From NCBI GenBank assembly GCA_050122535.1, contig JASFIT010000073.1:1-14377 (forward strand): a stretch of 14,377 nucleotides of DNA, in the 5' to 3' direction. Below are positions 1 through 6,401 of this stretch, one piece after another. The position numbers were made by a program, and so were the translations under genes. Below the pieces are notes generated by a model. The model saw nothing but the letters and a program-made list of their open reading frames with translations. It was not told where the DNA came from and did no database searches. The stretch comes from JASFEQ01 sp050122535. GTDB lineage: Bacteria; Desulfobacterota; DSM-4660; Desulfatiglandales; HGW-15. How positions within the stretch are numbered: position 1 is the stretch's first letter; every line of letters begins with the position of its first letter.

Positions 1-525
1 TACAATTCTACAGCACTCAGCTTCGCCACATCCAATCGAGGAGCCTGCCATCTTCAGGGTTTTACGCATGTCTTTGAGCGGGCGGTCACAGAGCCCTCCG
101 TGGGTATCCACGAGGTGGCAGACCGGGTCGGAACTGAAAAGGGGAAGATGGTGGCAGACCTGCAAAACCTCATGGCCATCTATGATAGCCTGAGCGTTTG
201 CAAGTTCTGCCTTTTCGGTGGTGTAAAACTGAAGGACTTGGCGCGGTGGTTTGAGATGGTCACGGGAACAGAGATGGACTATGAGGAACTCCTTTTGGCA
301 GGCGAACGCATTTTCAATGTGAAAAGGTTGCTGAACTTCCGTTGGGGCGTCACGCCCGCTATGGATATCCTCCCAAAGCGAATGCTCACGACGGCGAAAA
401 AGGACGGCATGTCCAAAGGGAACCTCCCACCCTTAGACAGGATGATGGAACAGTACTACCAAGCACGAGGATGGGACGCCTCCGGCGGCCCTGACCCAAA
501 GAAGCGCGAGGAGCTGGGAATTTAG
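1..525 (+). CDS. aor: Aldehyde ferredoxin oxidoreductase (AOR family), 3' part only
   Basis: The frame is open from base 1 to a TAG at 523-525, giving the last 174 residues of a protein whose family is usually about 600 residues long, so the start lies outside the window. The fragment carries family landmarks: TSNRGACHL near residues 10-18, the DSLSVCKF stretch at residues 62-69 whose Cys67 fits the fourth, C-terminal cysteine ligand of the [4Fe-4S] cluster, a GERIFNVKRL segment, the LPKR motif, and a YYQARGWD tail. Family members are cytoplasmic tungsten- or molybdenum-bis-pterin enzymes that oxidise aldehydes to acids with ferredoxin as acceptor. The aldehyde cannot be told from this part. 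A GTG at position 100 could be mistaken for a start, but homologous sequence continues upstream of it. The gene converges on the minus-strand dehydrogenase at 829-1815. Confidence 0.93.
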   Translation, partial: YNSTALSFATSNRGACHLQGFTHVFERAVTEPSVGIHEVADRVGTEKGKMVADLQNLMAIYDSLSVCKFCLFGGVKLKDLARWFEMVTGTEMDYEELLLAGERIFNVKRLLNFRWGVTPAMDILPKRMLTTAKKDGMSKGNLPPLDRMMEQYYQARGWDASGGPDPKKREELGI

Positions 526-564
526 CCTCTCAAACCCTCCCTGTTGGAGGAGGTGTAGCAATTC

Positions 565-775
565 GTCATCCCGGCCAAGTCCCGCGGCCTGTCCAGCGAA
601 GCTTTAGCGAAGACGGAAGCGGGATGCGAGCTGGGATCCAGAATGATTTGATTTTAAGCTACTTTCCTGGATTCCCCTTCGACTTCGCTCAGGGTGGTGA
701 GCCTGCCGAACCACGGGTCTCGCCTTCTCAAGCCTGCCCCGGACTCGATACGGGGTTGGGCTCGCCCGGAATGAC
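565..775. repeat. Composite dispersed repeat in the gap 526-828
   Basis: The 303-base gap between the two convergent genes holds no credible gene. It begins with GTCATCCCGG (565-574) and ends with the near-complement CCGGAATGAC (766-775). Inside are a second near-complementary pair, GGGATCCAG and CTGGATTCC (about 634-642 and 667-675), and a CCCTTCGACTTCGCTCAGGG block at 675-694. This arrangement is typical of the short palindromic intergenic repeats found in many proteobacterial genomes. Small open frames across it on both strands are translations of the repeat, not genes. It may act as a bidirectional transcription end, though no T-run is visible. Confidence 0.6.
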
Positions 776-828
776 AGGTTTGTCGAATGGCAACACAGTC
801 TCTTGAGAAGGAGGGCTGGCTGAAGGTG

Positions 829-1815
829 TCATGTCTGGCTAGCATCCAAGGCTTTCAATTGATTGAACGCCTCTTCATCCAATTCAATAACACCCTCCTG
901 TAGGCACTTGCGGCGTCTCCTCTCTCCCTGCTCGCCCGGCACGAAGATCTCTTCATGCCCTTCGGCGACGCGGGCATTCTTTATATTATTAATAAAGGTG
1001 TTCACGCTGGCGTTAAACGCTTCTGTGTCCACGCCGAAGAGTGAAGGGGAGAAAAAGAGGCAAAGCGCTCCCCGTTGAGAAAGATCTCCACTCAATCCCA
1101 CATCCACACCCAAGAATGGGCCGGTCATGATCTCAAGCATCACAGCCAGGGCATAGCCCTTATACCCACCAAAAGGCAATACCGCTGTCACTTGGGATGG
1201 ATCCGTTACAGGCTTTCCACGACTGTCAATTCCCCACGTTTCCGGTATCTTTTCTCCCAAGGCCTTGGCGAGGGCGATAAAATAGAAAGCCCTTTCCGAG
1301 GTGGCCATGTCGAGGATGAGTGGCGCGTCGTCAGTGGGAATTCCTATGCCGATGGGATTTGTGGAAATCACAGCTTCTGCGGCTCCGAATGGGGCCATAA
1401 ATGCCTGTCCGCCATATTCGAAGACCAGGGCAATCATTCCCTTTTCTGTGGCCCGACGGGCAACGGTTCCCGGTGTGGCGAACCGCTTGATATTTCTCAT
1501 GCCCACGATGGCAATTCCATGATTTTGGCAGCTCTTCTCTGCCCAGCCGATGGCTTCATGGGCCACGAGATGGCCCACATCCCCATTCCCTTCATACAGG
1601 ATAACCGGGCCTCGCTCCAAGCCAACTGTGGCCTCTCCCCGATTCTTGCTATCTTCCACCACGACAGAAAAGGCCTTCAAACCATGGGATGGCTTCCCAC
1701 GCATTTCCGCATCCAGGTAATCGTCTGTAATGATCGTTGCCTCTTCCTCTGTAAGTCGGTGTGATAACAGGATGCGTTTGCATAGATCCCTCACTTCGTC
1801 AATCGGAACTTTCAT
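829..1815 (-). CDS. LDH2/malate-L-lactate dehydrogenase family oxidoreductase
   Basis: This encodes a 328-residue protein if started at the ATG whose complement lies at 1813-1815. That ATG has a GAGG ribosome site five bases upstream, whereas the farther in-frame ATG at 1875 adds an unlike 20-residue tail. The family (malate, ureidoglycolate, sulfolactate and related NAD(P)-dependent 2-hydroxyacid dehydrogenases) is shown by RGKPSHGL with His44, APFGAAEAVISTNPIGIGIP near residues 138-157, LDMATSERA, and the LPFGGYKGYALAVMLEI segment. The usual NSNHFG-type motif with the second active-site histidine reads NIKRF here (residues 108-112), so Arg111 stands at the histidine position. The length is normal. 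It probably interconverts a 2-hydroxyacid and a 2-oxoacid in the cytoplasm, which would fit the divergent 2-oxoacid oxidoreductase operon, but the substrate is unknown and the substitution makes a standard malate/lactate role doubtful. Confidence 0.88.
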   Translation of the reverse strand: MKVPIDEVRDLCKRILLSHRLTEEEATIITDDYLDAEMRGKPSHGLKAFSVVVEDSKNRGEATVGLERGPVILYEGNGDVGHLVAHEAIGWAEKSCQNHGIAIVGMRNIKRFATPGTVARRATEKGMIALVFEYGGQAFMAPFGAAEAVISTNPIGIGIPTDDAPLILDMATSERAFYFIALAKALGEKIPETWGIDSRGKPVTDPSQVTAVLPFGGYKGYALAVMLEIMTGPFLGVDVGLSGDLSQRGALCLFFSPSLFGVDTEAFNASVNTFINNIKNARVAEGHEEIFVPGEQGERRRRKCLQEGVIELDEEAFNQLKALDASQT

Positions 1816-1962
1816 CTGAACCTCGCTGGGAATAGAAGTATGGTTTAGGAGACAAGGAAAATAACAAAGGATCAAGACAGAGCCAAGAAAAAACGCCTTA
1901 CTCCAGCCCGCACCACTTCTTTAGGAACTGCCTTATGATATAATAAATGGAAAGCCTTTGAG

Positions 1963-1985
1963 GTATATATTAAATATGATATATT
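1963..1985. promoter_or_regulatory. AT-rich palindromic block, possible operator/promoter
   Basis: In the divergent gap between the dehydrogenase and the ferredoxin gene lie two overlapping perfect palindromes: ATATT-A-AATAT at 1967-1977 and AATAT-GAT-ATATT at 1973-1985. The 13-mer ATATATTAAATAT (1965-1977) recurs on the opposite strand at 5447-5459 in front of the GntR gene, and AATATGATAT (1973-1982) recurs at 5636-5645. A shared operator is possible; AT-rich promoter DNA without a regulator is the simple alternative. Confidence 0.35.
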
Positions 1986-2061
1986 AGTAGCCTGGGCAAT
2001 TAGAAAACTCGAGATTTTCCTATGACCATGTTGCCTAAAAATCCTGTAACCATCCTTTTAT

Positions 2062-2175
2062 GTCATTCCCGCCCCGCATCAAGTGCGGGATAAACTGCAG
2101 CGGGAATCCAGCGATTTCCCTATGGTCTGGACACCCGCCGGAGTCTATCCCCGCGAAGGCGGGGGCGGTAGTGAC
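2062..2175. repeat. Dispersed palindromic repeat in the 1816-2314 gap
   Basis: The element opens with GTCATTCCCGCC and closes with GGCGGTAGTGAC, which are imperfect complements. It contains two strong hairpins: CCCGCA/TGCGGG (2073-2078 with 2084-2089) and CCCCGC/GCGGGG (2149-2154 with 2159-2164), with GGGAATCCAGCGA between them. This is the same general class as the repeat at 565-775. No protein is supported here; the 73-codon open frame across it is a translation of the repeat. Confidence 0.65.
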
Positions 2176-2215
2176 AGCGTGTTGGGGTTTTTCCGCAGCC
2201 TGCCATGTAGTTCTT

Positions 2216-2256
2216 GAGCCAAATTGCGAGCGAAGCGAACTGGGTTTGCTTGGCTC
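2216..2256. repeat. Inverted repeat just upstream of the ferredoxin operon
   Basis: GAGCCAA (2216-2222) and TTGGCTC (2250-2256) are perfect complements around a loop that contains GCGAGCGAAGCGAA, a typical core of short proteobacterial dispersed repeats. It lies directly before the candidate -10 box of the operon, so it would be largely outside the transcript. Confidence 0.4.
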
Positions 2257-2276
2257 TCTCTATCATATCTTACCTC

Positions 2277-2282
2277 TATAAT
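2277..2282 (+). promoter_or_regulatory. Candidate -10 box for the 2-oxoacid oxidoreductase operon
   Basis: TATAAT matches the sigma-70 -10 consensus exactly and lies 32 bases before the ATG of the ferredoxin subunit. No good -35 hexamer is found 16-18 bases upstream, so the promoter would be weak, activator-dependent or wrongly called. A purine-rich AAGGA at 2296-2300 is the only ribosome-site candidate, rather far (14 bases) from the start. Confidence 0.35.
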
Positions 2283-2314
2283 GGAATTGGCGGCAAAGGA
2301 CAAATAAACGCTCC

Positions 2315-2515
2315 ATGACTGAGAAGAAGAAAAAGAAGAAAGTCCAAATCAACAGGGAGTGGTGCAAAGGTTGCGGCATTTGCATCGCTTTCTGTCCAAA
2401 GAAGGTTCTGATATTAGATAACGAGGAAAAGGCCTGTTGGGCCCACGCGGAGAAGTGCATCAATTGTGGGCTCTGTGAGCTGAGATGTCCCGATGTGGCT
2501 GTAGAATTGGAGTAA
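2315..2515 (+). CDS. korD: 2-oxoacid:ferredoxin oxidoreductase delta subunit (2x[4Fe-4S] ferredoxin)
   Basis: This 66-residue protein carries two complete CxxCxxCxxxC[P] cluster motifs, with Cys17, 20, 23, 27 and Cys48, 51, 54, 58, each binding one [4Fe-4S] cluster. It is the electron-transfer (delta) subunit that passes electrons from the thiamine-diphosphate subunits to free ferredoxin. It is the first gene of a delta-alpha-beta-gamma operon, and the alpha gene begins 13 bases after its stop. The N terminus is odd, with six consecutive lysines (residues 4-9) before the conserved domain begins at about residue 10; no alternative start codon removes them neatly. The family assignment follows from the motifs together with the downstream subunits; on its own it would be just a ferredoxin. 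Confidence 0.9.
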   Translation: MTEKKKKKKVQINREWCKGCGICIAFCPKKVLILDNEEKACWAHAEKCINCGLCELRCPDVAVELE

Positions 2516-2528
2516 AGGAGAGGAATTG

Positions 2529-3677
2529 GTGAATCAAGATGTGAGATTTTTACAGGGCAATGAGGCTGTCGTAGAAGGGGCACTTTATGGGGGGCTTCAG
2601 TTCTATGCCGGATATCCCATCACCCCGTCCAGTGAAATCACCGAAATCTTATCCGAACGACTTCCCCAGATGGGTGGAAAGTTCATCCAGATGGAAGATG
2701 AAATCGCCTCCATGTGCGCCATAATTGGCGCATCTTTGACCGGCCTCAAGGTGATGAGCGCAACCAGTGGCCCAGGCTTTTCCTTGATGCAGGAGGCCAT
2801 CGGATATGCCGTCATGGGTGAGATTCCTTCGGTGGTTGTGAATGTGCAACGTGGAGGACCGAGCACCGGGATGCCCACATCCGTCGCCCAAGGAGACGTG
2901 TTGCAGTCCCGATGGGGTACTCACGGTGACCACTCCATCATTACACTCACTGCATCCAATCTTCAGGACATGTTCTTGATGACTGTTGAGGCCTTTAACT
3001 TGGCTGAAACATTTCGGACGCCCGTCATCCTTCTCTTGGACGAGGTGGTGGCCCATATGCGTGAAAAGCTCGTGGTTCCCCAGTCTGGTGAAGTTGAGGT
3101 TGTGGAACGTCTTCACACATCGGTGCCGGAGGGTACGGACTACCACCCTTACCTGGCCCGTGAAGATGGCAGGCTCCCCATGAGCGACTTTGGGGGGACA
3201 CATCGTTACAACGTGACCGGTCTGGTCCATGATATGTGGGGTTTTCCTTCAAACGATCCGAAAGTGGCTTACGACCTCCTCCATCATTTAGTGGACAAGT
3301 TGGAGAACCGTGCCGATAGTATTGCTCGTTACAAGGAGTATTTCACAGATGAGGCTGAGGTTCTCCTGATTTCCTACGGATCCTCAGCCAGGAGTGCGTT
3401 TCACATGGTGGAAGAGCGCCGCAAGAGAGGCGCAAAATTGGGACTCCTTGAGCTCCAAACCCTGTGGCCCTTCCCAAAGGGAACCGTCAGGGAGAAGTGC
3501 GAAGGTCGCAATCAAGTGTTGGTTGTTGAGATGAATATGGGTCAGGTTTGCCAGGAAGTGAGGAAGGCCGTGTCCAAACCGGAAAAGGTGTTTCTCGCAA
3601 ATCGATTTGACGGTGTTCTTATTTCTCCTGCAGATATCTCGCGGGTGCTGAACATGATACTGGGAAAAGGTGTCTAA
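2529..3677 (+). CDS. korA: 2-oxoacid:ferredoxin oxidoreductase alpha subunit (KorA-like)
   Basis: The product is 382 residues long, close to the usual KorA length. GYPITPSSEI (residues 28-37), the ATSGPGFSLM segment and RGGPSTGMPT mark the pyrimidine-binding domain that with the beta subunit binds thiamine diphosphate; the C-terminal third is the transketolase-C-like domain. Members convert 2-oxoglutarate or related 2-oxoacids plus CoA to the acyl-CoA and CO2, reducing ferredoxin, and many run in reverse. 2-oxoglutarate is the default guess; branched-chain, aryl or other 2-oxoacids cannot be excluded from sequence alone. The start is taken as GTG at 2529, eight bases after AAAGGAG; a TTG at 2526 is one codon earlier. 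The 3' end nearly abuts the beta gene, indicating translational coupling. Confidence 0.92.
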   Translation: MNQDVRFLQGNEAVVEGALYGGLQFYAGYPITPSSEITEILSERLPQMGGKFIQMEDEIASMCAIIGASLTGLKVMSATSGPGFSLMQEAIGYAVMGEIPSVVVNVQRGGPSTGMPTSVAQGDVLQSRWGTHGDHSIITLTASNLQDMFLMTVEAFNLAETFRTPVILLLDEVVAHMREKLVVPQSGEVEVVERLHTSVPEGTDYHPYLAREDGRLPMSDFGGTHRYNVTGLVHDMWGFPSNDPKVAYDLLHHLVDKLENRADSIARYKEYFTDEAEVLLISYGSSARSAFHMVEERRKRGAKLGLLELQTLWPFPKGTVREKCEGRNQVLVVEMNMGQVCQEVRKAVSKPEKVFLANRFDGVLISPADISRVLNMILGKGV

Positions 3678-3678
3678 G

Positions 3679-4461
3679 ATGGCAGTAAAAGATCACATAC
3701 GCCAACGTTTCTTTCCGCATATCTGGTGCCCCGGATGCGGTCACGGGATTGTCATGGCAAACATGATCCGGGCTATTGAACAGTTGGGTTTAAAGAAAAA
3801 CGAGGTTGTGCTCGTCTCTGGGATCGGATGTTCTTCCCGCATTACAGGATATCTGGACTTTCATACCCTGCACACCATCCACGGCCGGGCCCTCGCTTTT
3901 GCCACGGGGGTGAAAATGGGGCGCCCTGATCTGACGGTTATTGCACCCATGGGCGACGGCGACGCCCTGGCTATTGGTGGGAACCATTTTATCCATGCGG
4001 CGCGTCGCAACATAGACCTGACGGCTATAATTATGAACAACAGCATATATGGTATGACAGGTGGTCAGTACTCCCCCATGACACCATTTGGCATGAGTGC
4101 CACCACTGCCACCTGCGGAACAATAGACCATGCGTTTGACCTTGTGGAACTGGCCAAAGGGGCCGGTGCTTCCTTTGTGGCCCGTACAACCACCTTCCAT
4201 CCCAAAGAGATGATCAAGATGTTTTCCAAAGCCATCAAACATAAAGGCTTCTCAGTGGTTGAGGTACTCTCCCAGTGCCCCACCTACTATGGGAGGAAGA
4301 ATGAGCTCGGGAATGCCGTTGATATGATGCTGAGCTACAAGGAAGGAACAGTCACGATCGGTTCCAAGAAAAAAGAGGAGAATCCTGAGTTGGTTGAGCG
4401 GGGCATTTTTGTGCAGGAGGAACGCCCGGAGTACTCTGCATCCTGTACACTATCGGAATGA
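3679..4461 (+). CDS. korB: 2-oxoacid:ferredoxin oxidoreductase beta subunit (KorB-like)
   Basis: This 260-residue subunit has the thiamine-diphosphate/Mg-binding motif GDGD at 92-95 followed by GGNHFIHAARRN and the paired Asn120-Asn121 of MNNSIYGMTGGQ. Cys17 and Cys20 in WCPGCGHG, Cys51 in GIGCSSR and Cys200 in LSQCPTYYG are spaced as the four ligands of the subunit's own [4Fe-4S] cluster in structurally known 2-oxoacid:ferredoxin oxidoreductases. It is the catalytic partner of the alpha subunit. The ATG at 3679 is chosen because AAAGG lies eight bases upstream; an in-frame GTG at 3670 would overlap the alpha gene by eight bases. A 151-bp palindromic repeat follows 14 bases after the stop, before the gamma gene. 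Confidence 0.92.
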   Translation: MAVKDHIRQRFFPHIWCPGCGHGIVMANMIRAIEQLGLKKNEVVLVSGIGCSSRITGYLDFHTLHTIHGRALAFATGVKMGRPDLTVIAPMGDGDALAIGGNHFIHAARRNIDLTAIIMNNSIYGMTGGQYSPMTPFGMSATTATCGTIDHAFDLVELAKGAGASFVARTTTFHPKEMIKMFSKAIKHKGFSVVEVLSQCPTYYGRKNELGNAVDMMLSYKEGTVTIGSKKKEENPELVERGIFVQEERPEYSASCTLSE

Positions 4462-4475
4462 TAAGGTAGCCTTTT

Positions 4476-4626
4476 AGACTGCCGAAAAACCGGCTTCTGA
4501 GAGGCTGATGGAAAATGTCCATATGCAAGGCTTCCGAAATCCCGAGGAATGAGGCGTACAGAGAAGTACGCCGCAGTGACGAGGGATAAGGGTAACGCAG
4601 CAGATGGGCGTTTTCCGACAGCCTCT
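4476..4626. repeat. Palindromic MITE-like element, copy 1
   Basis: This 151-bp block recurs at 11283-11472 with three base differences and one 39-bp insertion in the other copy. Bases 4500-4559 and 4566-4626 form an imperfect palindrome about 60 bases per arm: both arms read (toward the centre) AGAGGCTG..GGAAAA, later ATCCC, and end in a perfect GGCGTAC/GTACGCC stem with a six-base loop. Another partial copy of the outer end, AGACTGCCGAAAAACC, precedes it at 4476. No open frame or transposase lies inside. It fills the korB-korG gap without breaking the operon, so its transcript should form a long hairpin. Confidence 0.85.
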
Positions 4627-4668
4627 TTAGGACCTTGTACAAGTCAAATGGCGTTGAGGTGACGGATA

Positions 4669-5211
4669 ATGAATGGGAAACGGATTGTTTTCAGCGGCTC
4701 TGGAGGCCAAGGGGTGGTAACCGCTTCTGTCCTCTTGGCCGAGGCGGCAGTCATACATGAGGGATTGAATGCCGTTCAAACACAGACCTATGGCCCGGAG
4801 GCTAGGGGTGGCGCCACAAGGGCAGATGTGGTCATATCCAAGGAAAGGATTAACTATCCGAAAGTCATAAATCCCCACATTCTGGTCTGTCTTACTCAGG
4901 AGGCCTATAACAAATTCTCTAGAATCATCCGGCCCGGTGGTCTATTGTTAACAGATAGCCATTATGTAAAGCAGGAACGCAAAGTGGATGCCCGCCAAGT
5001 GGAATTAGACATGTATCAGGCGGTCATGGATGAAATAGGAAAGCCTATTGTTTTCAACATATGTATGCTAGGCGCGTTGATCGGACTGACCGAATTGGTC
5101 AGGGCTGAATCGATCACCAAGGTGTTGGAGCAAAAGATAGATCCCAAATTCATGGCTTTTAACGAAAAGGCCCTTGAAATCGGTTTGAGACTGGCAAACC
5201 ATCACAAATAG
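4669..5211 (+). CDS. korC: 2-oxoacid:ferredoxin oxidoreductase gamma subunit (KorC/KorG-like)
   Basis: The product is 180 residues, normal for the gamma subunit. The N terminus has the glycine-rich GSGGQG motif (residues 10-15), followed by the family's TYGPEARGG segment and a DVVISKERINYPKV stretch. In related enzymes this domain contributes to CoA binding and completes the heterotetramer. The ATG at 4669 has GAGGTG seven bases upstream. It is separated from korB by 207 bases, almost all of it the palindromic repeat; the orientation and subunit logic still put it in the same operon. Downstream, a weak hairpin near 5338-5355 lacks a T-run, so the operon's end is not clear. Confidence 0.9.
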   Translation: MNGKRIVFSGSGGQGVVTASVLLAEAAVIHEGLNAVQTQTYGPEARGGATRADVVISKERINYPKVINPHILVCLTQEAYNKFSRIIRPGGLLLTDSHYVKQERKVDARQVELDMYQAVMDEIGKPIVFNICMLGALIGLTELVRAESITKVLEQKIDPKFMAFNEKALEIGLRLANHHK

Positions 5212-5417
5212 AAAATCCCTCCCCAAGAAACCACTTCCCACCAATCCATTATAATTGAGCGTACCCGGCTCTTTCCCGAATTACCCGTTAGGTTGCCTCT
5301 CCACTTTCCCCTATTCCCTTTGACAAGAATCCCACCATGTGGAGTGCTCCCCACAAGGGGTTTGGGCCTGTATGCGGTTAAGCGAAGTCTTGCTCAGCAA
5401 TGGCAGAGAATTTTTTC
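5212..5417. other. Intergenic stretch without a supported gene
   Basis: From the gamma-subunit stop to the candidate promoter there is no credible coding frame. The only structure seen is a weak hairpin, TGTGGAG with CTCCCCACA (5338-5344 with 5347-5355), followed by AAGGGGTTTGGG and not by a T-run; it could be a poor terminator of the upstream operon. A TTGACA at 5320-5325 has no -10 partner at proper spacing. Confidence 0.4.
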
Positions 5418-5459
5418 TTGACTCCTTATAGCGTTTTGAGTATGCGATATTTAATATAT
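5418..5459 (+). promoter_or_regulatory. Candidate promoter and operator of the GntR operon
   Basis: TTGACT (5418-5423) is followed after 17 bases by TATGCG (5441-5446), a good -35 with a poor -10. Directly overlapping the expected start of transcription is the perfect palindrome ATATT-T-AATAT (5447-5457) inside a 13-mer shared, on the other strand, with 1965-1977. Self-repression by the FCD regulator encoded downstream would be ordinary for the family, but the site does not resemble a known GntR operator that I can name. Confidence 0.4.
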
Positions 5460-5536
5460 CCGAAAAATCCGACTAACCTTCCAAAAAAAGAAATTCGTCT
5501 GGGTCCCAAGTCAGCTTCACTTGGCTGCGCACTTGG

Positions 5537-5612
5537 CCTCCGGCCCCGCTTCCAGCCCTTAGGCTTCCAGGCCGGAGGGTAGGGCCTCCGCCCCGTAGAG
5601 AACATTGGGGCG
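5537..5612 (+). promoter_or_regulatory. Overlapping hairpins in the leader of the GntR operon
   Basis: Three perfect inverted repeats overlap: A, CCTCCGGCC 5537-5545 with GGCCGGAGG 5570-5578; B, CGGAGG 5573-5578 with CCTCCG 5585-5590 across a six-base loop; and C, CGCCCC 5589-5594 with GGGGCG 5607-5612. B shares bases with both A and C, so the RNA could hold A plus C, or B, but not all. The loop of A holds a direct repeat, GCTTCCAG at 5548-5555 and 5563-5570. No T-run follows, so this is not a textbook attenuator. A GC-rich dispersed repeat is the alternative. Confidence 0.35.
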
Positions 5613-5702
5613 CAGAAAACCATGAACACAAAACCAATATGATATCAGAAGGTTGTAGAATTTCCGAGACGTTTTAGTGTTCTAACAAGGGGGGGGAAGA
5701 AG

Positions 5703-6377
5703 ATGAAAGGCGTCTTACCCATATCCCGGACCAAGTCGCTCAAAGAAAAGGCCTACGATATCCTCAAGGAACTTATCCTCACTGGCAGATTGGAGCAGGG
5801 AAAGCTGCATAATGAAAAGAGGCTAGCCGAGGTCCTGGGTGTATCGCGCACCCCTGTGAGAGAGGCCCTTTTGGAGTTAAGCAGGGAAGGAATGGTCTCT
5901 TTTGTGCCCAGCAAGGGCGTGAAGATACGAAAGATTACGACGAGGCAGGTCAAAGAAGTCTTTGAATTGCGACGGATTATCGAGGGTTACATCATCAAAT
6001 CCATCTCCAAACAGCTCACCCCTGCAGACCTCAAGAAGATAGAGAAGATCCTCAGTAAACAGGATCGGTCGGCCAGCAAAGATGAAGAGGTGACATTCAT
6101 TGAGATGGACAAAGAATTCCATCTCTTCATGGCCTCCAAAATGGGTAATGAACAGATCGAGACGATACTACAGAATCTAAGGGACCAGATCCACCTCATG
6201 GGTATCCGGGCCATCAAGGACTCACGTCGGTCGCAGCAGGTCCTGAAGGAGCATCAAAGAATCTTTTCCGCTTTAAAGAAAAAAGATGCAAAGAGGTCCC
6301 ATGACGAGTTGATGAGACACCTGAACAATACGGAAGAGATCCTCATTGACATCCTAGCAAGGGAAGAAGCGCGTTGA
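5703..6377 (+). CDS. GntR-family transcription regulator, FadR/FCD subfamily
   Basis: This 224-residue regulator has an N-terminal winged helix-turn-helix (about residues 10-78) with the GntR signature LAEVLGVSRTPVREALLEL at 41-59, and an all-helical FCD ligand domain (about 83-215). Asp136, His140, His184 and His206 stand at the spacing of the metal-binding residues of FCD proteins; such domains usually bind a carboxylic acid through the metal. It is likely a local, acid-responsive regulator, often a repressor relieved by a pathway acid. A very strong purine ribosome site (AAGGGGGGGGAAGAAG) precedes the ATG. The ligase gene starts 24 bases after its stop, so it is probably transcribed with the genes it controls. 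The ligand is unknown; a substrate or CoA-ester of the downstream pathway is the natural guess. Confidence 0.9.
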   Translation: MKGVLPISRTKSLKEKAYDILKELILTGRLEQGKLHNEKRLAEVLGVSRTPVREALLELSREGMVSFVPSKGVKIRKITTRQVKEVFELRRIIEGYIIKSISKQLTPADLKKIEKILSKQDRSASKDEEVTFIEMDKEFHLFMASKMGNEQIETILQNLRDQIHLMGIRAIKDSRRSQQVLKEHQRIFSALKKKDAKRSHDELMRHLNNTEEILIDILAREEAR

Positions 6378-6401
6378 GGCAAGATCAAAGGAGGGGGCAG
6401 A

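Noticed and set aside
624..845. Small open frames on both strands between the two convergent genes
   Set aside because: They are translations of a palindromic dispersed repeat; similar frames arise from the repeats at 2060-2281 and 5400-5629.
1075..1764. 229-codon open frame on the plus strand opposite the LDH2-family gene
   Set aside because: It is a shadow of the minus-strand gene, whose protein has clear family motifs; the plus-strand translation has no recognisable domain and is rich in Cys/His/Trp.
2649..3230. 193-codon minus-strand frame opposite korA
   Set aside because: Composition is that of an antisense shadow of korA; no motif and no ribosome site of note.
3670..3678. GTG at 3670 as start of the beta subunit
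   Set aside because: The ATG at 3679 has a better-placed AAAGG, and conserved sequence begins after it; a start at GTG adds only three residues, so this is a minor uncertainty.
4476..4626. Insertion sequence or CRISPR-type repeat
   Set aside because: There is no transposase frame and no regularly spaced short repeats; only a non-coding palindromic element present twice in the window.
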